DNA from: Delphinus delphis
Taxonomy: Eukaryota > Chordata > Mammalia > Artiodactyla > Delphinidae
Direction: 5' to 3'
Length of the DNA stretch: 64,000 nucleotides
NCBI RefSeq assembly: GCF_949987515.2
Contig: NC_082683.1
Location: forward strand, 122,784,582-122,848,581
Under the pieces are notes generated by a model. The model saw only the letters and a program-made list of their open reading frames with translations. It did not search any database and was not told where the DNA came from. Of the stretch, positions 50,670-62,137 are shown in pieces. The translations under genes and the position numbers were made by a program. The stretch's first letter is position 1; each line of letters begins with the position of its first letter.

Positions 50670-51455
50670 GTAAAGCTTTGTTTTCCTTTGTCTCCTAGAA
50701 GCTCTGAGCCCAGAGAATTGTTTCCACGTCTCTCTTCTCTGGTGTATCCAACATCCCTCTCTCCTGAACTTGGAGTCTGTCCCCTCAATGCCTGTGCCCA
50801 TTTAATTTCCTGTTTTTGATTTAGGCAGGATATACATATTGTGTCCTTCTACTCAGCGGCTTGTGCCAGCTCTCAGAACCATCCTCATTCAACCCAGGCA
50901 TTCTCATCAAAAAAAGAAAAAATAAGACATAATCTAAGAAATGTCACCATGGGTCTGGGCCTGTGCTTCATATGTTCCTTAGGAGGGAAGGCAGGCCTCA
51001 TTGTTACCCTGTCAGCCTTAGAAGCTTGGGGACATATCCTCAAAGAATCCTTGCCCCCTTCCCAGCATTGATATCCATATTATTGGAATGTAACCATATT
51101 ATTAGAATGTAACCATTTGGAGGGATCTCCCCATTTGCTCATATGGGTACCAGAGTGCTCATTAGATCCGTGGCTGCACCCACCCACTTCCCTGCTAAAT
51201 GCAGTTCCTTTTTGTTGTTGCTAGTACATTAGCAGAGATTCATAAATTCCCTTGGACAGACCTATTTCCCATCATATTTTTTCTTTAAGTATCCCTGAGC
51301 CCTTTCCCCCCACCTTTCATAAATCTGCATATTGAGAAGACTGTGGTGGGGTGGGAGTGGAGGGGAGGGTTTCTTAAGTATTATAAAGTACTTATTTTGG
51401 CAGTGTTCCAAGACAGTAACACACAGCTGTTACCTGTTCTATTTCCTATAAACAG

Positions 51456-51554
51456 AATTCCCATTCCCTAAGCCCGACATGATCACTCGGTTGGAAAGGG
51501 AGGAGGAGTCTCAGAATTCTGACGAATGGCAGTTCCAGGGAGGAACCTTTGCAG
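51456..51554 (+). CDS. POGK: POGK exon 4, KRAB b-like box and linker (residues 87-119)
   Basis: The exon starts after AG at 51454-51455 in phase 1 and ends before GTACTA at 51555, again in phase 1. Its opening (FPFPKPDMITRLEREEE) follows the pattern of KRAB b-type boxes, which read roughly PKPDLI..LE..EEP and usually strengthen repression. The rest (SQNSDEWQFQGGTFA) is polar linker. Because both ends are phase 1, the exon can be skipped without a frameshift. Confidence 0.93.
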
Positions 51555-51664
51555 GTACTATGATTAACCCAATTCAACATCCATCCAATGGGAGAATAAT
51601 GAAGATGAATTTTAAGTTTCCAGGTACATTCTGTGGGGTATTTAAGAGTAAGGCAAGGTTGTGA

Positions 51665-51800
51665 GGCAGAAAGATTATGGGCTTTGGAGTTTCAGAATCT
51701 CCTTTCCTATGCTATGTGACCTTAGGCGACTTCATCCACCTCTCTGAGCCTCCATTTCTTCACTTGTCGACTGTCAGTAATAAGTCTCAACATGCACCTT
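51665..51800 (-). mobile_element. MIR fragment (POGK intron 4)
   Basis: Antisense MIR piece: GCTATGTGACCTTAGGCGAC, CTCTGAGCCTCCATTTCTTC. Confidence 0.75.
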
Positions 51801-52569
51801 TGTATGCAGGTGAACCAAAGTGAAGTTTGTGTGGCTTTGCTCCAGCGCACATCCTGGGTGCCTCGGTGGCACACCACACACCTCTGAAAACTAAGGAAAA
51901 TAGTGTGACGAAGCATGCATCCAGGGTTATTCACTTGGCTTCCTGTCTCCTTAATCTTGGATAGAAAAAGCAATAGCAGCTGTAGTACATACTTGAGCAA
52001 ATATGTCTAAAGAAGCACTCAGTCTTTTATCAAGAAATATAGTTAGAGGGCAGGAGTTGGAAAAATACAGCTTCCCAACAGCCTGAGTGGTTTGATTTGC
52101 CTTCTCTCTATAAGTAATAGTTTAACATGCTGTACTTCATTGATTCCAAGACATGTCTTTCCCTCATCACTTTAACATCTCTGCAGTTGAGAATGCCTCT
52201 TAAAATTGATGGCATGCTATAGTTTCACTAGTAGCTTTTTCTTTTCTTAATGGCATGTAATGGTGCACCTTGCAATTGACGGCATCTTTGTTTTGGTGAG
52301 ATATGGTAATTTCCGTGAGTCGTGTTCAGCTTCTGTGGCCACCTTCTGAACAGAAACATACAGTGAAACCCAGTTCTGACATTGGTATGCAAGAACCATA
52401 CTTCTGCCTGATAAGCTTAACTTTGCTAAGTGTGGTATTGCTATAGATTTTCTTGGTTTAAGGGATATGATTCAGCCCATGATGATACAAATTCTGTAAT
52501 ATTACGTGGTAATATGGGTTATAATTGGCTTCTCGTCCAGGTAAAGGTTATTTTGACCCAAGCGTGGCC

Positions 52570-52730
52570 CACACAGCTGGTATGTGATCCAAGCTTGTTG
52601 CCTGTATTCAGTTTCCAGCTCTGCCACTTCCTAGCTCAGCTCCCTTGATGCATTACTTAATTTCTCTAGACTCACGTGCAAAGAAGAAATAAACAGTTAT
52701 TGTGAGAATTAGATGGGGTAATCTATGGGA
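52570..52730 (-). mobile_element. MIR fragment (POGK intron 4)
   Basis: Antisense MIR piece: CAGCTCTGCCACTTCCTAGC, then TTTCTCTAGACTCACGTGC and TTGTGAGAATTAGATGGG. It ends about 180 bases before exon 5. Confidence 0.7.
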
Positions 52731-52908
52731 ATTGGCACGGGGGTAAGGACTTCGTGTTATCTGTTATTAGAGCTACTGCTTTTAGTGAGTTTGAGATTAA
52801 GGTATTCTTGGTATTTCGACCAAAAAAAGAAAAAAAAAAATCAGGGAATGAGCCAGAAGTCATTTTACTTACGGGCACTATCTTTGCCCCTCCCTGTCTG
52901 TCTGCCAG

Positions 52909-54380
52909 AAAATGAAGAATCTGACGTGAAGCCCCCAGACTGGGTGGGCCCGATGAACACGGCCTCCCAGTTTCCGCAGCCTCAGCACCTGGACGGCTAT
53001 GGCCTCCGTCTGCCTCGGGACATCACAGAGCTGCCCGAGTGGGGCGAGGGGTACCCCTTCTACATGGCCGTGGGCTTCCCTGGGTACGACCTCTCGGCAG
53101 ACGACCTGGCCGGGAAGTTTCAGTTCAGCCGAGGCATGCGCCGCAGTTACGACGCGGGGTTCAAGTTAATGGTGGTGGAGTACGCCGAGAGCACCAACAA
53201 CTGCCAGGCGGCCAAGCAGTTCGGGGTGCTGGAAAAAAACGTCCGCGACTGGCGCAAAGTGAAGCCGCAGCTGCAGAACGCCCACGCCATGCGGCGCGCC
53301 TTCCGGGGCCCCAAAAACGGGCGCTTCGCCCTGGTGGACCAGCGCGTGGCCGAGTACGTTCGATACATGCAGGCCAAAGGGGACCCCATCACCAGGGAGG
53401 CCATGCAGCTGAAAGCTCTGGAGATTGCCCAGGAGATGAACATTCCGGAGAAAGGGTTCAAGGCCAGCCTGGGCTGGTGTCGAAGAATGATGCGAAGGTA
53501 TGACTTGTCTCTGCGGCATAAGGTACCGGTGCCCCAGCAGCTGCCGGAAGACCTGACCGAGAAGCTCGTCACCTACCAGCGGAGCGTCCTGGCTCTGCGC
53601 AGGGCACACGACTACCAGGTGGCTCAGATGGGAAATGCTGATGAGACGCCCATTTGCTTAGAGGTGCCCTCGAGGGTGACTGTGGACAACCAGGGTGAAA
53701 AGCCCGTCTTGGTCAAGACGCCAGGCAGGGAGAAACTGAAAATCACCGCCATGCTTGGTGTCTTGGCAGATGGGAGGAAGTTACCTCCGTACATCATTCT
53801 GAGGGGCACATACATCCCCCCCGGGAAGTTCCCCAGCGGCATGGAAATCCGCTGTCACCGGTACGGATGGATGACGGAGGACTTGATGCAGGACTGGCTG
53901 GAAGTGGTGTGGAGGCGGAGAACCGGTGCAGTGCCCAAGCAGCGAGGGATGCTGATCCTCAACGGCTTCCGGGGCCACGCCACTGACTCGGTGAAGAGCT
54001 CCATGGAAAGCATGAACACCGACATGGTCATCATCCCGGGGGGCCTGACCTCGCAGCTGCAGGTGTTGGATGTGGTGGTCTACAAACCCCTGAATGACAG
54101 TGTCCGGGCCCAGTACTCCAACTGGCTCCTGGCGGGGAACCTCGCCCTGAGCCCCACGGGGAATGCCAAGAAGCCGCCCCTCGGCCTCTTTCTGGAGTGG
54201 GTCATGGTGGCATGGAATAGCATCTCAAGCGAATCCATCGTCCAGGGGTTCAAGAAGTGCCACATCTCCAGCAACTTGGAGGACGAGGATGACGTCCTGT
54301 GGGAAATCGAGAGCGAGCTGCCAGGAGGAGGGGAACCGCCCAAAGAGTGCGACACTGAGAGCCTGACAGAGAGCAACTGA
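52909..54380 (+). CDS. POGK: POGK exon 5, domesticated pogo transposase (residues 120-609)
   Basis: A single long exon carries the whole transposase-derived part, as expected if an intronless transposon gene was captured. In order: an acidic linker (120-195); a Brinker-type helix-turn-helix (about 197-242, containing RRSYDAGFKLMVVEYAE and the VRDWRKVK end); a CENP-B/Tc5-type helix-turn-helix (about 252-322); and a DDE-superfamily domain (about 360-530). The first acidic residue is D364 in NADETP and the third is D507 in QVLDVVVYKP. The position of the second acidic residue is asparagine (N471 in ILNGFRGH). The protein is probably a nuclear DNA-binding repressor, not an active transposase. The acceptor AG is at 52907-52908 and the stop TGA at 54378-54380. 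Confidence 0.97.
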
Positions 54381-54392
54381 GGGAAAGCCAAG
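54381..54392 (+). other. POGK 3'UTR tail of exon 5 and last splice donor
   Basis: Only 12 bases separate the stop codon from the donor AAG|GTAAGC at 54393. A stop this close to the last junction (below the usual limit of about 50 bases) should not trigger nonsense-mediated decay. Confidence 0.85.
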
Positions 54393-55183
54393 GTAAGCAG
54401 TCAGAGGAACCGCCCAGCGCCTACCCTGAGGGACGTGTTGGGTTCCACAGACACCTTTTCTCTTGCCATTATTTTCCTCTGTTTCCAAGAACTCTTCGAG
54501 CCCACAGTGCAGTGCTGTAGGTGACAGGCCGTCAGCCTTTTCACCTTTATGTGAAACTGGTTGCTTGGCTTATTTCTTGGGTACTTTGTATAATGCATGA
54601 AGTGAACAAGGAGTGAGCTCCCAGAACACTTAATCTGAGAGCTGTAATTATCGCTGAAATTATTTGGGCCTGAAAGCGCGTAGTCTGACATGGCCCCGAT
54701 AAGAAAAAGTTTTGTCTGCAAAACCAAAATTTTTCTTCCCCTTGTAAATCGTGCTGAACATTTAGGGCCAGTGTGTGTACCTGATTCACTTGGAGCGGCC
54801 GTGCTCACCTTGGCTAGCCTGTAGGGCTGGGATGTAAGGACGCATGTGCCTTTGGACTGTGTACCCTGGGCCTCGGGTCTCCGTCCTGGGGTGGTCTGCA
54901 GTAGCCCAGTGGGGAAGGAAAGAAATAGCTTATGCCTGCTTCTCCCTGGGAGTTCAGAAGTGTGTTTTAAACCATCATCTCATTCTCATGACATTCACAT
55001 GGAGTGAACAATTATAATAATTTCACAGACGTTTGAAGGGTGATATTTTTAAATTGAAACTGCACCAAAAAAAAAACAATGCTTATCTCGGACTACAGTG
55101 AGTAAAGTCTAAGGACTAAGGACCACAGGCCCGAGAATTTTCAGTTGAGTATAGAAGGGCAACAGCTTTAAAAGGAAGTGGGG

Positions 55184-55389
55184 GGCTTCCCTGGTGGCGC
55201 AGTGGTTGAGAGTCCGCCTGCCGACGCAGGGGACGCAGGTTCGTGCCTGGGTCCGGGAAGATCCCACATGCTGCGGAGCGGCTGGGCCCGTGAGCCATGG
55301 CCGCTGAGCCTGCACGTCCAGAGCCTGTGCTCCGTGATGGGAGAGGCCACAACGGTGAGAGGCCCGCGTACCGCAAAAAAAAAAAAAAA
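55184..55389 (+). mobile_element. CHR-1 SINE in POGK last intron
   Basis: A complete copy with head GGCTTCCCTGGTGGCGCAGT and A tail. It is flanked by perfect 13-base duplications (AAAGGAAGTGGGG at 55171-55183 and 55390-55402), which indicate a recent insertion. Confidence 0.95.
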
Positions 55390-56096
55390 AAAGGAAGTGG
55401 GGAGTGGGGGGCTACCAGATATCACTAGTGGAGCGAGCCTCCCCACCCGGACCCCTTGAGAGAGAGTGAACGACCACCTACAGTGGGCAACATACAGAGA
55501 GAACAGACATTTCATTTTACCTTCTTGTTCTCATTTCCCTAATTGTCAGTTCATTTGTTCCTCCAGACAGTGTTTAATATGAAGACAGCACTCCTTTTAC
55601 AGAGGACCTAAAAGTATCTTGACGGTTTTTCTTTCCTTTAAAGTATAATTAGGTATTTCCATCCTACTTGCTTCTTTCTCCAAATGAAATGCTAAGAGAA
55701 ATCTTCTGTTACACCACCCCCCTTCATGCTGTGTAAGTTGAAGAGTGACTTATGTCTCCTTCCCTGCCCCCAAATCAAACTGTACTCCTAACATTGAACC
55801 GCAGTGTTATTCTGAGACCCCTAGAATTACAGAGACAAGGAGAAGTTCTTACTTTTACAGTCGAAATCACGAAAATTGCTTTTTCCCCTCATGTTCCCTT
55901 ATTCTTCCACTCCGTGAATTCAGCCTCCCTTTTCTGCCAATCATTACACTGCCTCCACTGGATTATCAGACTTTGAATTATAGTGACTTTTTATCCTTTT
56001 TACCTTCCCGCCCCCCCTTGTTAGATAACATTTTTATGCATTTTTAATTTTCTAAGCTATTTGCTACCCAAAGGACTGGATCAAAAACCGCCAGAG

Positions 56097-56310
56097 GGCT
56101 TCCCTGGTAGCACAGTGGTTGAGAGTCCACCTGCCAATGCAGAGGACACGGGTTCGTGCCCCGGTCTGGGAAGATCACACATGCCGCAGAGCGGCTAGGC
56201 CCGTGAGCCATGGCAGCTGGGCCTGTGCGTCCGGAGCTTGTGCTCCGCAACGGGAGAGGCCGCAACAGTGAGGCCCGCGTACCGCAAAAAAAAAAAAAAA
56301 AAAAAAAAAA
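56097..56310 (+). mobile_element. CHR-1 SINE in POGK last intron
   Basis: Second SINE in the same intron and orientation, with a pure A tail of about 25 bases. The duplication AAAAACCGCCAGA (56083-56095) recurs at the end of the tail (AACCGCCAGA at 56311-56320). The tail ends about 310 bases upstream of the last exon. Confidence 0.95.
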
Positions 56311-56624
56311 AACCGCCAGAAGAGGAAAGAGAAAAAAACAATGCCGGGCTACAGCTATGTACGTAGGCATTTATGTCCGATCCCAACCACTAGCTTTGGC
56401 TCATCTTGACAGCCACAGTTCTCTGTACAGCCGCCCTGTTTTTGAGCTGAGGAAGTGCCAGAAGTAGACAGGGATTCTCATCGAACAAGGCATTTTGGAG
56501 GCGACGTGGGCATAAAATGGCCTCTTCTCATCTGTTTGGAAATCTGACTAATCTGTTCTTGAAAAGTTATACAATGTCTAAAATCCAAGGGTTAACTCAC
56601 ACTTAGGTTCTCTCTGTTTTCCAG

Positions 56625-59600
56625 CAAATGAACTGTATTTGGAACAGCTGAGGAGGAAAATCCTCAAGAAGATTTCCTCGCAGCATAGGTACACAGGGAG
56701 CAGCAGGAAAAGGCCATGGGGCTCAGAACAGCCCAGGTCCGGACAGCAGCCTGAGCATCCTGTCTTGGGACACCGCCCACCCTCGCCCCACGTCCATGAG
56801 GTGTCAGAAAAGTCTAGGACCCTTCACTTCGTCAGAGACATGATTAGAAAAGAAACTGCTTCTGCCTCATTTCTTGTTTTAGAGATTACTCCATGTGTCC
56901 ATCAAAAGAAACCTGTAGATAGGAATGAACAAAGGTATTTCCTGGAGAAGAGGCCATTTGTTCAGCGCCAATAAGAGACTCATCATACGGGCCCAACTCC
57001 ACTGGTATTTTCTGTGGAGAAAACCTCAAGTCAATGTTTTTTCTTCTGCCTTTAAAAATGCTTCCATCAGTAGAACCTGTCCCCACACAGGTCAAGACTG
57101 CAGAGAAGGCTTTGTAGAAATGGTCATTTATGTACACCTGCTACTTACACATTCCTCTTTTGGAAAAATGAGATGCTAATAACAACAACAAAATTCAGAC
57201 GTACTGGCCTGATGCCAGCAGATGGCTTTTCTGTAGACAAACTAGGTTAGTGTGGAAGATACAGATTAAAATAAACTATGCCGTTTCATTTATCTTCCCA
57301 ATCTGGTTGGCAGCTAGACTTTTCTAGGGTCTCATTTAATGGCCCTGTTTTTCATTATTATTATATTTAATGATAGGGTAGCATTTAGTACACAAGCTCT
57401 TCTGTTTCTCAGGCTGCCTGCAAAAGTCACCATAAATTATCTGCTGTCTACATGGTACAAAGCTCATTGACTCATCTGATACTTGTTTTGTTAATTCCGA
57501 TTCCTTTAATGTTTTTATTGCAAGGGTGGTGAGAGGGCGTGGGTCTTTGGCCACAGCTGTTTGAAGACTTCTTCTATCTTGCAGAAACAGGTGGGAGGTC
57601 TTTGAATTTTTACACTAAAGTAATGTGCATTCCCCACATACGTTGAGTGTTATGAAAACATTCCTTCAAAGCTACCTGTGCTACGAAAAATATGCCAGAA
57701 CCTCATAGACAAAGCCATTGTTAGAAATGTCATTCCAATGTCAGATCTGGTTAACAGGCTACCATAACCACTTTTCCTTCCTGTCGACCCAGCTCATTTG
57801 TATATTATACTGTTCTTGGCATTTTGAAACACCTATTTCTACTCAGGTACTCATTTTCCTATTAGTGATTCACCTTCCTCATTTTTTAAAACCAGTTTTC
57901 CTCTAAGAGGGGAAATTTCACTTAACTTCTGGTATCTGAATAACTTTCAATGTTTGAATCATTTCCCCATTTGCTTTTACCTGTACTGTATTCTTTGTCA
58001 TCTCAAACGGCATCTAAATCCAGCTACTTTTCATTCCAGAAGTTTTCATTCCCTCCAATTACACTTAATTTATCCTCCACTATCCTGGTTCCTGGCCCTT
58101 TCCTCCTTATGTCCTATTTTACTTGCTTTGGGAGCTTAAAGGATTTTATAAGACCTAATTTTTGGTTCCTGCATTGGAGCCATAGTTGTCTTGCAGGGAA
58201 GAGTAGAAAATGGGTTCAACTCCTGTTTCATTCTACCAACACCTCCTTGAGTCTCATCGTCAGCTGATAGATGATGCCTTACAGGTTGCTTAGCACTGGA
58301 ACTTCCCTAGAGGAATGGCTCTACTGTCAGGGTTTTTCTGGGCTCATTCTTCCACTGACTTTATTATGATCTATGCCTAACAGAGCCCCAGTACAACTAT
58401 TTTGCAGAATGGCTATTACCCTAGAGTTACTATAGCACATATTGAGACATAGTTGTACTCCCCAGTAGATAGGAACTGACTCCGACAATAAACTTTGATA
58501 ATAAAGACAATAGGCTCTGGTGGTTTTTGCTAGCCTTGTGAAAAGTCACATTTCAAACTCTTCATTTACACTTTATTCTCCACTCAGTTTGGTACCAATA
58601 TATTACACCCTTGAAATAAAAAAGTCTGTTCATGGGATGGCAGTGTAAGTAATGTTGGTGTCTTTAAAGACAAATGTTACATGTGGTTTTAAACTGGCTT
58701 TTAAAGGTGGGGGAAAGGGCCCTGGCAAAAATAACTTTTTCCCTCAATCAGTCATGTTTTGGATGCTCACAGGAAAAATCACACGAAGGAAATTCATAAA
58801 GGGATATTAATTTTAAAAGGATGGAAACATGCAGCTTGATGAACAGAAAACTTGTGTCCTGTTTTCATAAATTTCTCTCAAAATGAAAGTATGATGAACC
58901 TAGATGCCCTTTCACGGTGTGCTTTTAGTCTTGACAATTTACCATGCCTGTAGATTCAATTAAATATTAATCTACTCTCCAAGAATAATCTAGACATTTT
59001 TCCTTTTTTAAGCCGTGAGAATTAAATGCTGAACCAATCTGTTGGCCACAGCATCTAAGTCTGACCCCGAAAACCAAGCTTCCTTACCATTATTCAAACT
59101 GGAGGCATTCTGGTCCGAGTCAAAAGACATGAGGAAACACAGGTATTTATCTACGGTCAAAGTGAGCAATCATTTAGAAGACGCTTCATGAAATTCGATC
59201 AGGAACGTCGTGCTCACTTCAGACAATGGGAGAAGTGTTAGAGAAATTATGTGCTTGGTTGATCCCAGCAATGGGTGACAAAGGGGATAAGAATGTGTGC
59301 TAAGCCAGCACTCTGGTACCTGGTAGAAAATAAGGTGGGCCTTATCAAACCTGGTTTTGCACAATGATATACCTACAGCTAAAAGACAATTACTGAAATC
59401 CCTACAGGAAAACTAAGCTCTATTCTAAGCCTGAAATTATCTGGTTTCTAGTAGCTTTTTTCCTCTTTGAAATAGTTATTTTTCTAAATGATGCTTGATA
59501 ATAAGCACTCATGATTTCTTAAGAACCTAATTATAGAAGAGACTGCACTCAGGATCCCACAGTTGACCACGGTGCTACGGCTGGAGGCCACCTTTGGTGG

Positions 59601-60335
59601 AACAAGGCATTTGAACTCTGGCTCTCTTGAAAAATCCTAAGTATCACTCTATCTACCTGCCTGCCTTGCCCTCAACCCAATCTCTCCACTGTACAAAATG
59701 ATGCTTGAGGGAAACTGGCATGGAAAGTAGATCTTGGCATGTAGGCCCGAAACTTGGAGGCAAAAAGAGTCCTCTGGTGTCCTGTGGTCCCACCAGAGTA
59801 GGCAACTAGGGACTTAGGCCAGGTCCTACGGAGCAGTGAGGAATTTTTCTGTTTGGAGGTCCCTCTGCTATACAGATTTCTATGGAACCTGCCACTGCAG
59901 TGGGCAGCAGGGCATGTCTGAGGCTTCTTCTAGCTGCCTCTCCATCTATGGAACACATGAAATTTAACACATACTTAGCATTAAGACTCAGATACATGGA
60001 TAGGCCAAGCCAAAACCACTATATGCAATTAGATACCAGTTCAAATTCTTACAAACCCTAAAAATTCTTGAGTTACTGAAAACTCTAAAGGACTTTCCAG
60101 ACTTGTGCCAAGAATTGAAACTAGGCTGTTTATTTTTTCTTTTTAGTCTTAACCTACATATCACAAGAGGAAGAAATGACATGCCTTAATTGGAACCTGC
60201 TTTTAATCTTTCTCATGTAGTACGTTCTTTTGAAAAGTCTCTGCTAAGATCTCAGAAAGCAAGGTTCTTCATATTTCTGTAGAAGGTGGTATTCCTTATA
60301 TGTTTACTTTAATAAACAAAAAAAGTTTTCTCCCA
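56625..60335 (+). other. POGK exon 6 (3'UTR; possible alternative C-terminus at its start)
   Basis: Begins after a pyrimidine-rich acceptor (TCTCTGTTTTCCAG, AG at 56623-56624). In the main transcript it is entirely 3'UTR. Its first 350 bases hold an open frame (56627-56974, 115 sense codons), in phase with exons 3 and 4. Candidate AATAAA signals occur at 58487, 58500, 58614 and 60311. I place the long 3' end at the last of these, where it meets the TADA1 signal. No repeat insertion is obvious in the exon. Confidence 0.6.
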
Positions 60336-61377
60336 AAAGGTTTATTCGTCGCATTTAAAGTACAAAACCAAATACACAGATCCAGATATTGAACCATATA
60401 TACATATCTATACATATATTATTCAGACCTACGTAAACCCATCTGTACATTCTAACGTATCCACCAATAACATCTCTTGAATAAAAAGCAACATATCTCT
60501 AAACAAACAAACAGTTACTAGTAACACTGCCATTTGAAAGTATAGAAAAAGATATTTCATAGGAATAGGAGAATTACCTAGTATAAATCCAATATGTTCA
60601 CATGGACTCCTATAGGAATAATTAAAAGATGAACCTGCCAATCAAAGTCTTTGGGCATAACAACTCTATAAAAGAAACTTGAGTTATGAGAAGATATTTT
60701 ATAAGGTTAATTACATTCTAAGAGATTGTTTTGATTTGATTTTTAATTTAAAGAAAGGACTTTATTTTCTCTAATAGCACAGCATTGCTAAGTCTTATTT
60801 TCTATGGAGTTGGAATGAATCTTTAGGCAACTACGTATACCTGTTAAAAATTAAACTGGTCACAAAAAAATATATACATATATAAAACTCATCACTAAAA
60901 ATGATAACCGATTTTTAACACTGTGTTAAAAGCACAGTTCTTTCTTCAGGAGGAAAGCAGAAATTTTAGACTTGCCAGATACAGAATACGTGATGTCTCT
61001 AAACACAGAGATGTCCTGCTGATCGTGGGGACTAAGTTATAACAGCTTCTTTGTTCTAGAATGTCACCTACCTCACATGCAGACCACAGGATACTAGGCC
61101 TCAGATGCCTAAACAGCACCATTCCAGGCACAGAACTTTCTCAGTGCCTATTCCCATAACTGGGAACACACACACACATACATACAGAGATATGGGTCAT
61201 TATTAAAATCAGATTTATTAATGGCTTCACAGTAGCAACACAAAATGTACTATCACCTTTCCATAGGAAAGGTTATATTTACTCTACACACTTCAGTCTT
61301 GAAATGTGGCCCCCAAAAGCATTCAATTCCCAATCATCAATGAATTTGCTGAGGGTCCCACACCCTCCAATCCCAAT
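60325..61377 (-). other. TADA1 3'UTR
   Basis: About 1050 bases from the TADA1 stop to the AATAAA on the - strand (plus-strand TTTATT at 60341-60346), which is followed on that strand by a T/G-rich run, as expected of a cleavage site. It contains short CA, TA and CATA runs (about 60395-60420, 60865-60885, 61165-61185). Confidence 0.7.
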
Positions 61378-61530
61378 TCAGCAGAGCAAGAGCCCCTCCT
61401 TGGCTGCCAGGCGCTGGCAGTGGACTTTGTCTTGCTGCAGCTCTTCATGATTTGGATGCCAGAGCTTCATAATGATCCTTTCAATGTTGAGAGCATATAC
61501 AGTGTGTGTAGGAATGACTTCCCTGTGTAC
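61378..61530 (-). CDS. TADA1: TADA1 last coding exon (C-terminal 50 residues)
   Basis: TADA1 (Ada1/STAF42) is a core subunit of the SAGA/STAGA histone acetyltransferase coactivator complex, acting in the nucleus. The - strand exon follows an acceptor (TTTTCAATCCCAG) in phase 0 and encodes 50 residues beginning [15 protein letters not shown], containing [15 protein letters not shown], and ending KEGLLLC before TGA at 61380-61378. I recognise this as the TADA1 C-terminus. The histone-fold part of the protein lies upstream, outside this window. The gene points toward POGK, tail to tail. Confidence 0.93.
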   Translation of the reverse strand, partial: VHREVIPTHTVYALNIERIIMKLWHPNHEELQQDKVHCQRLAAKEGLLLC

Positions 61531-61974
61531 CTGGGATTGAAAACATATCAGCACGTCTCCCATTATACTTCAGTATGCTTATTTTTCCAACACAGAAAAT
61601 GAAAGTAAGATCTGTGTCAACAAAACACTCACACAAAAGACACACAAACCTGTAAGTTTTAAGCCAGAACCTAATTAATCCCAAATCAGATAACAAGAAA
61701 ACAAGGAAATAACAAGGCTCTGAAATAGAAATAAGGGGACAAGGAGATTTTTTTTCTTTCACTGGGGAGGTGAGAGATGCGGGAGGTAAGTTAGGAAGGA
61801 CTCTTGAGCCGGGGGTTTGAAAGATTAGGTTACTATTAATGGCTTTAATAACAAACAATAGAAACTGAAAAACAAAAGCCAGGAAATGGAGAAGCTAGTG
61901 AATATCTTTGTAGACTTGAAGAAACTTTGAGCCTATCCATAAATCCAGGTAAACCTTAAGGAGCCAAGAGTTAC

Positions 61975-62137
61975 CTGCAAAGCTTCAAAAAGGTCGTACA
62001 TGTTCACTGGAGGCAAAGTCGTGGGTAGCGTGTCCCCCGAGCACGCCAGCAGGAGTGCGGCCTGCTGCTCAGCATCGTCAGGAGGCAGGTGAGACGCTGG
62101 ATTCTGACCAGTACAAGGAGCAGAAAAGGCTGGAGGG
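61975..62137 (-). CDS. TADA1: TADA1 exon preceding the last one
   Basis: On the - strand, an acceptor (TTTGTTTCCAG) is followed by 163 bases: the third base of a split codon plus 54 codons, ending at CAG before the donor GTAACT (61974). The translation includes [20 protein letters not shown] and a [11 protein letters not shown] end, and joins in phase 0 to VHREV in the last exon. The upstream exons of TADA1 lie beyond the right edge of the window. Confidence 0.92.

Larger units (their letters stand above)
43300..60335 (+). other. POGK transcription unit (six exons)
   Basis: Exons: 1, to 43477 (UTR); 2, 44943-45076; 3, 50543-50669; 4, 51456-51554; 5, 52909-54392; 6, from 56625. All introns are GT-AG. 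Coding parts of 132, 127, 99 and 1472 bases total 1830, giving 609 residues plus stop, the length I recall for mammalian POGK. Intron phases are 0, 1 and 1 within the coding region. The 3' end is placed near 60335 from the AATAAA at 60311. Nearer candidate signals exist (58487, 58500, 58614), so shorter 3'UTRs are likely too. Confidence 0.85.

Noticed and set aside
53147..53609. Antisense open frames under POGK exon 5
   Set aside because: They mirror a highly constrained, G+C-rich coding exon and carry no family resemblance or splice context.
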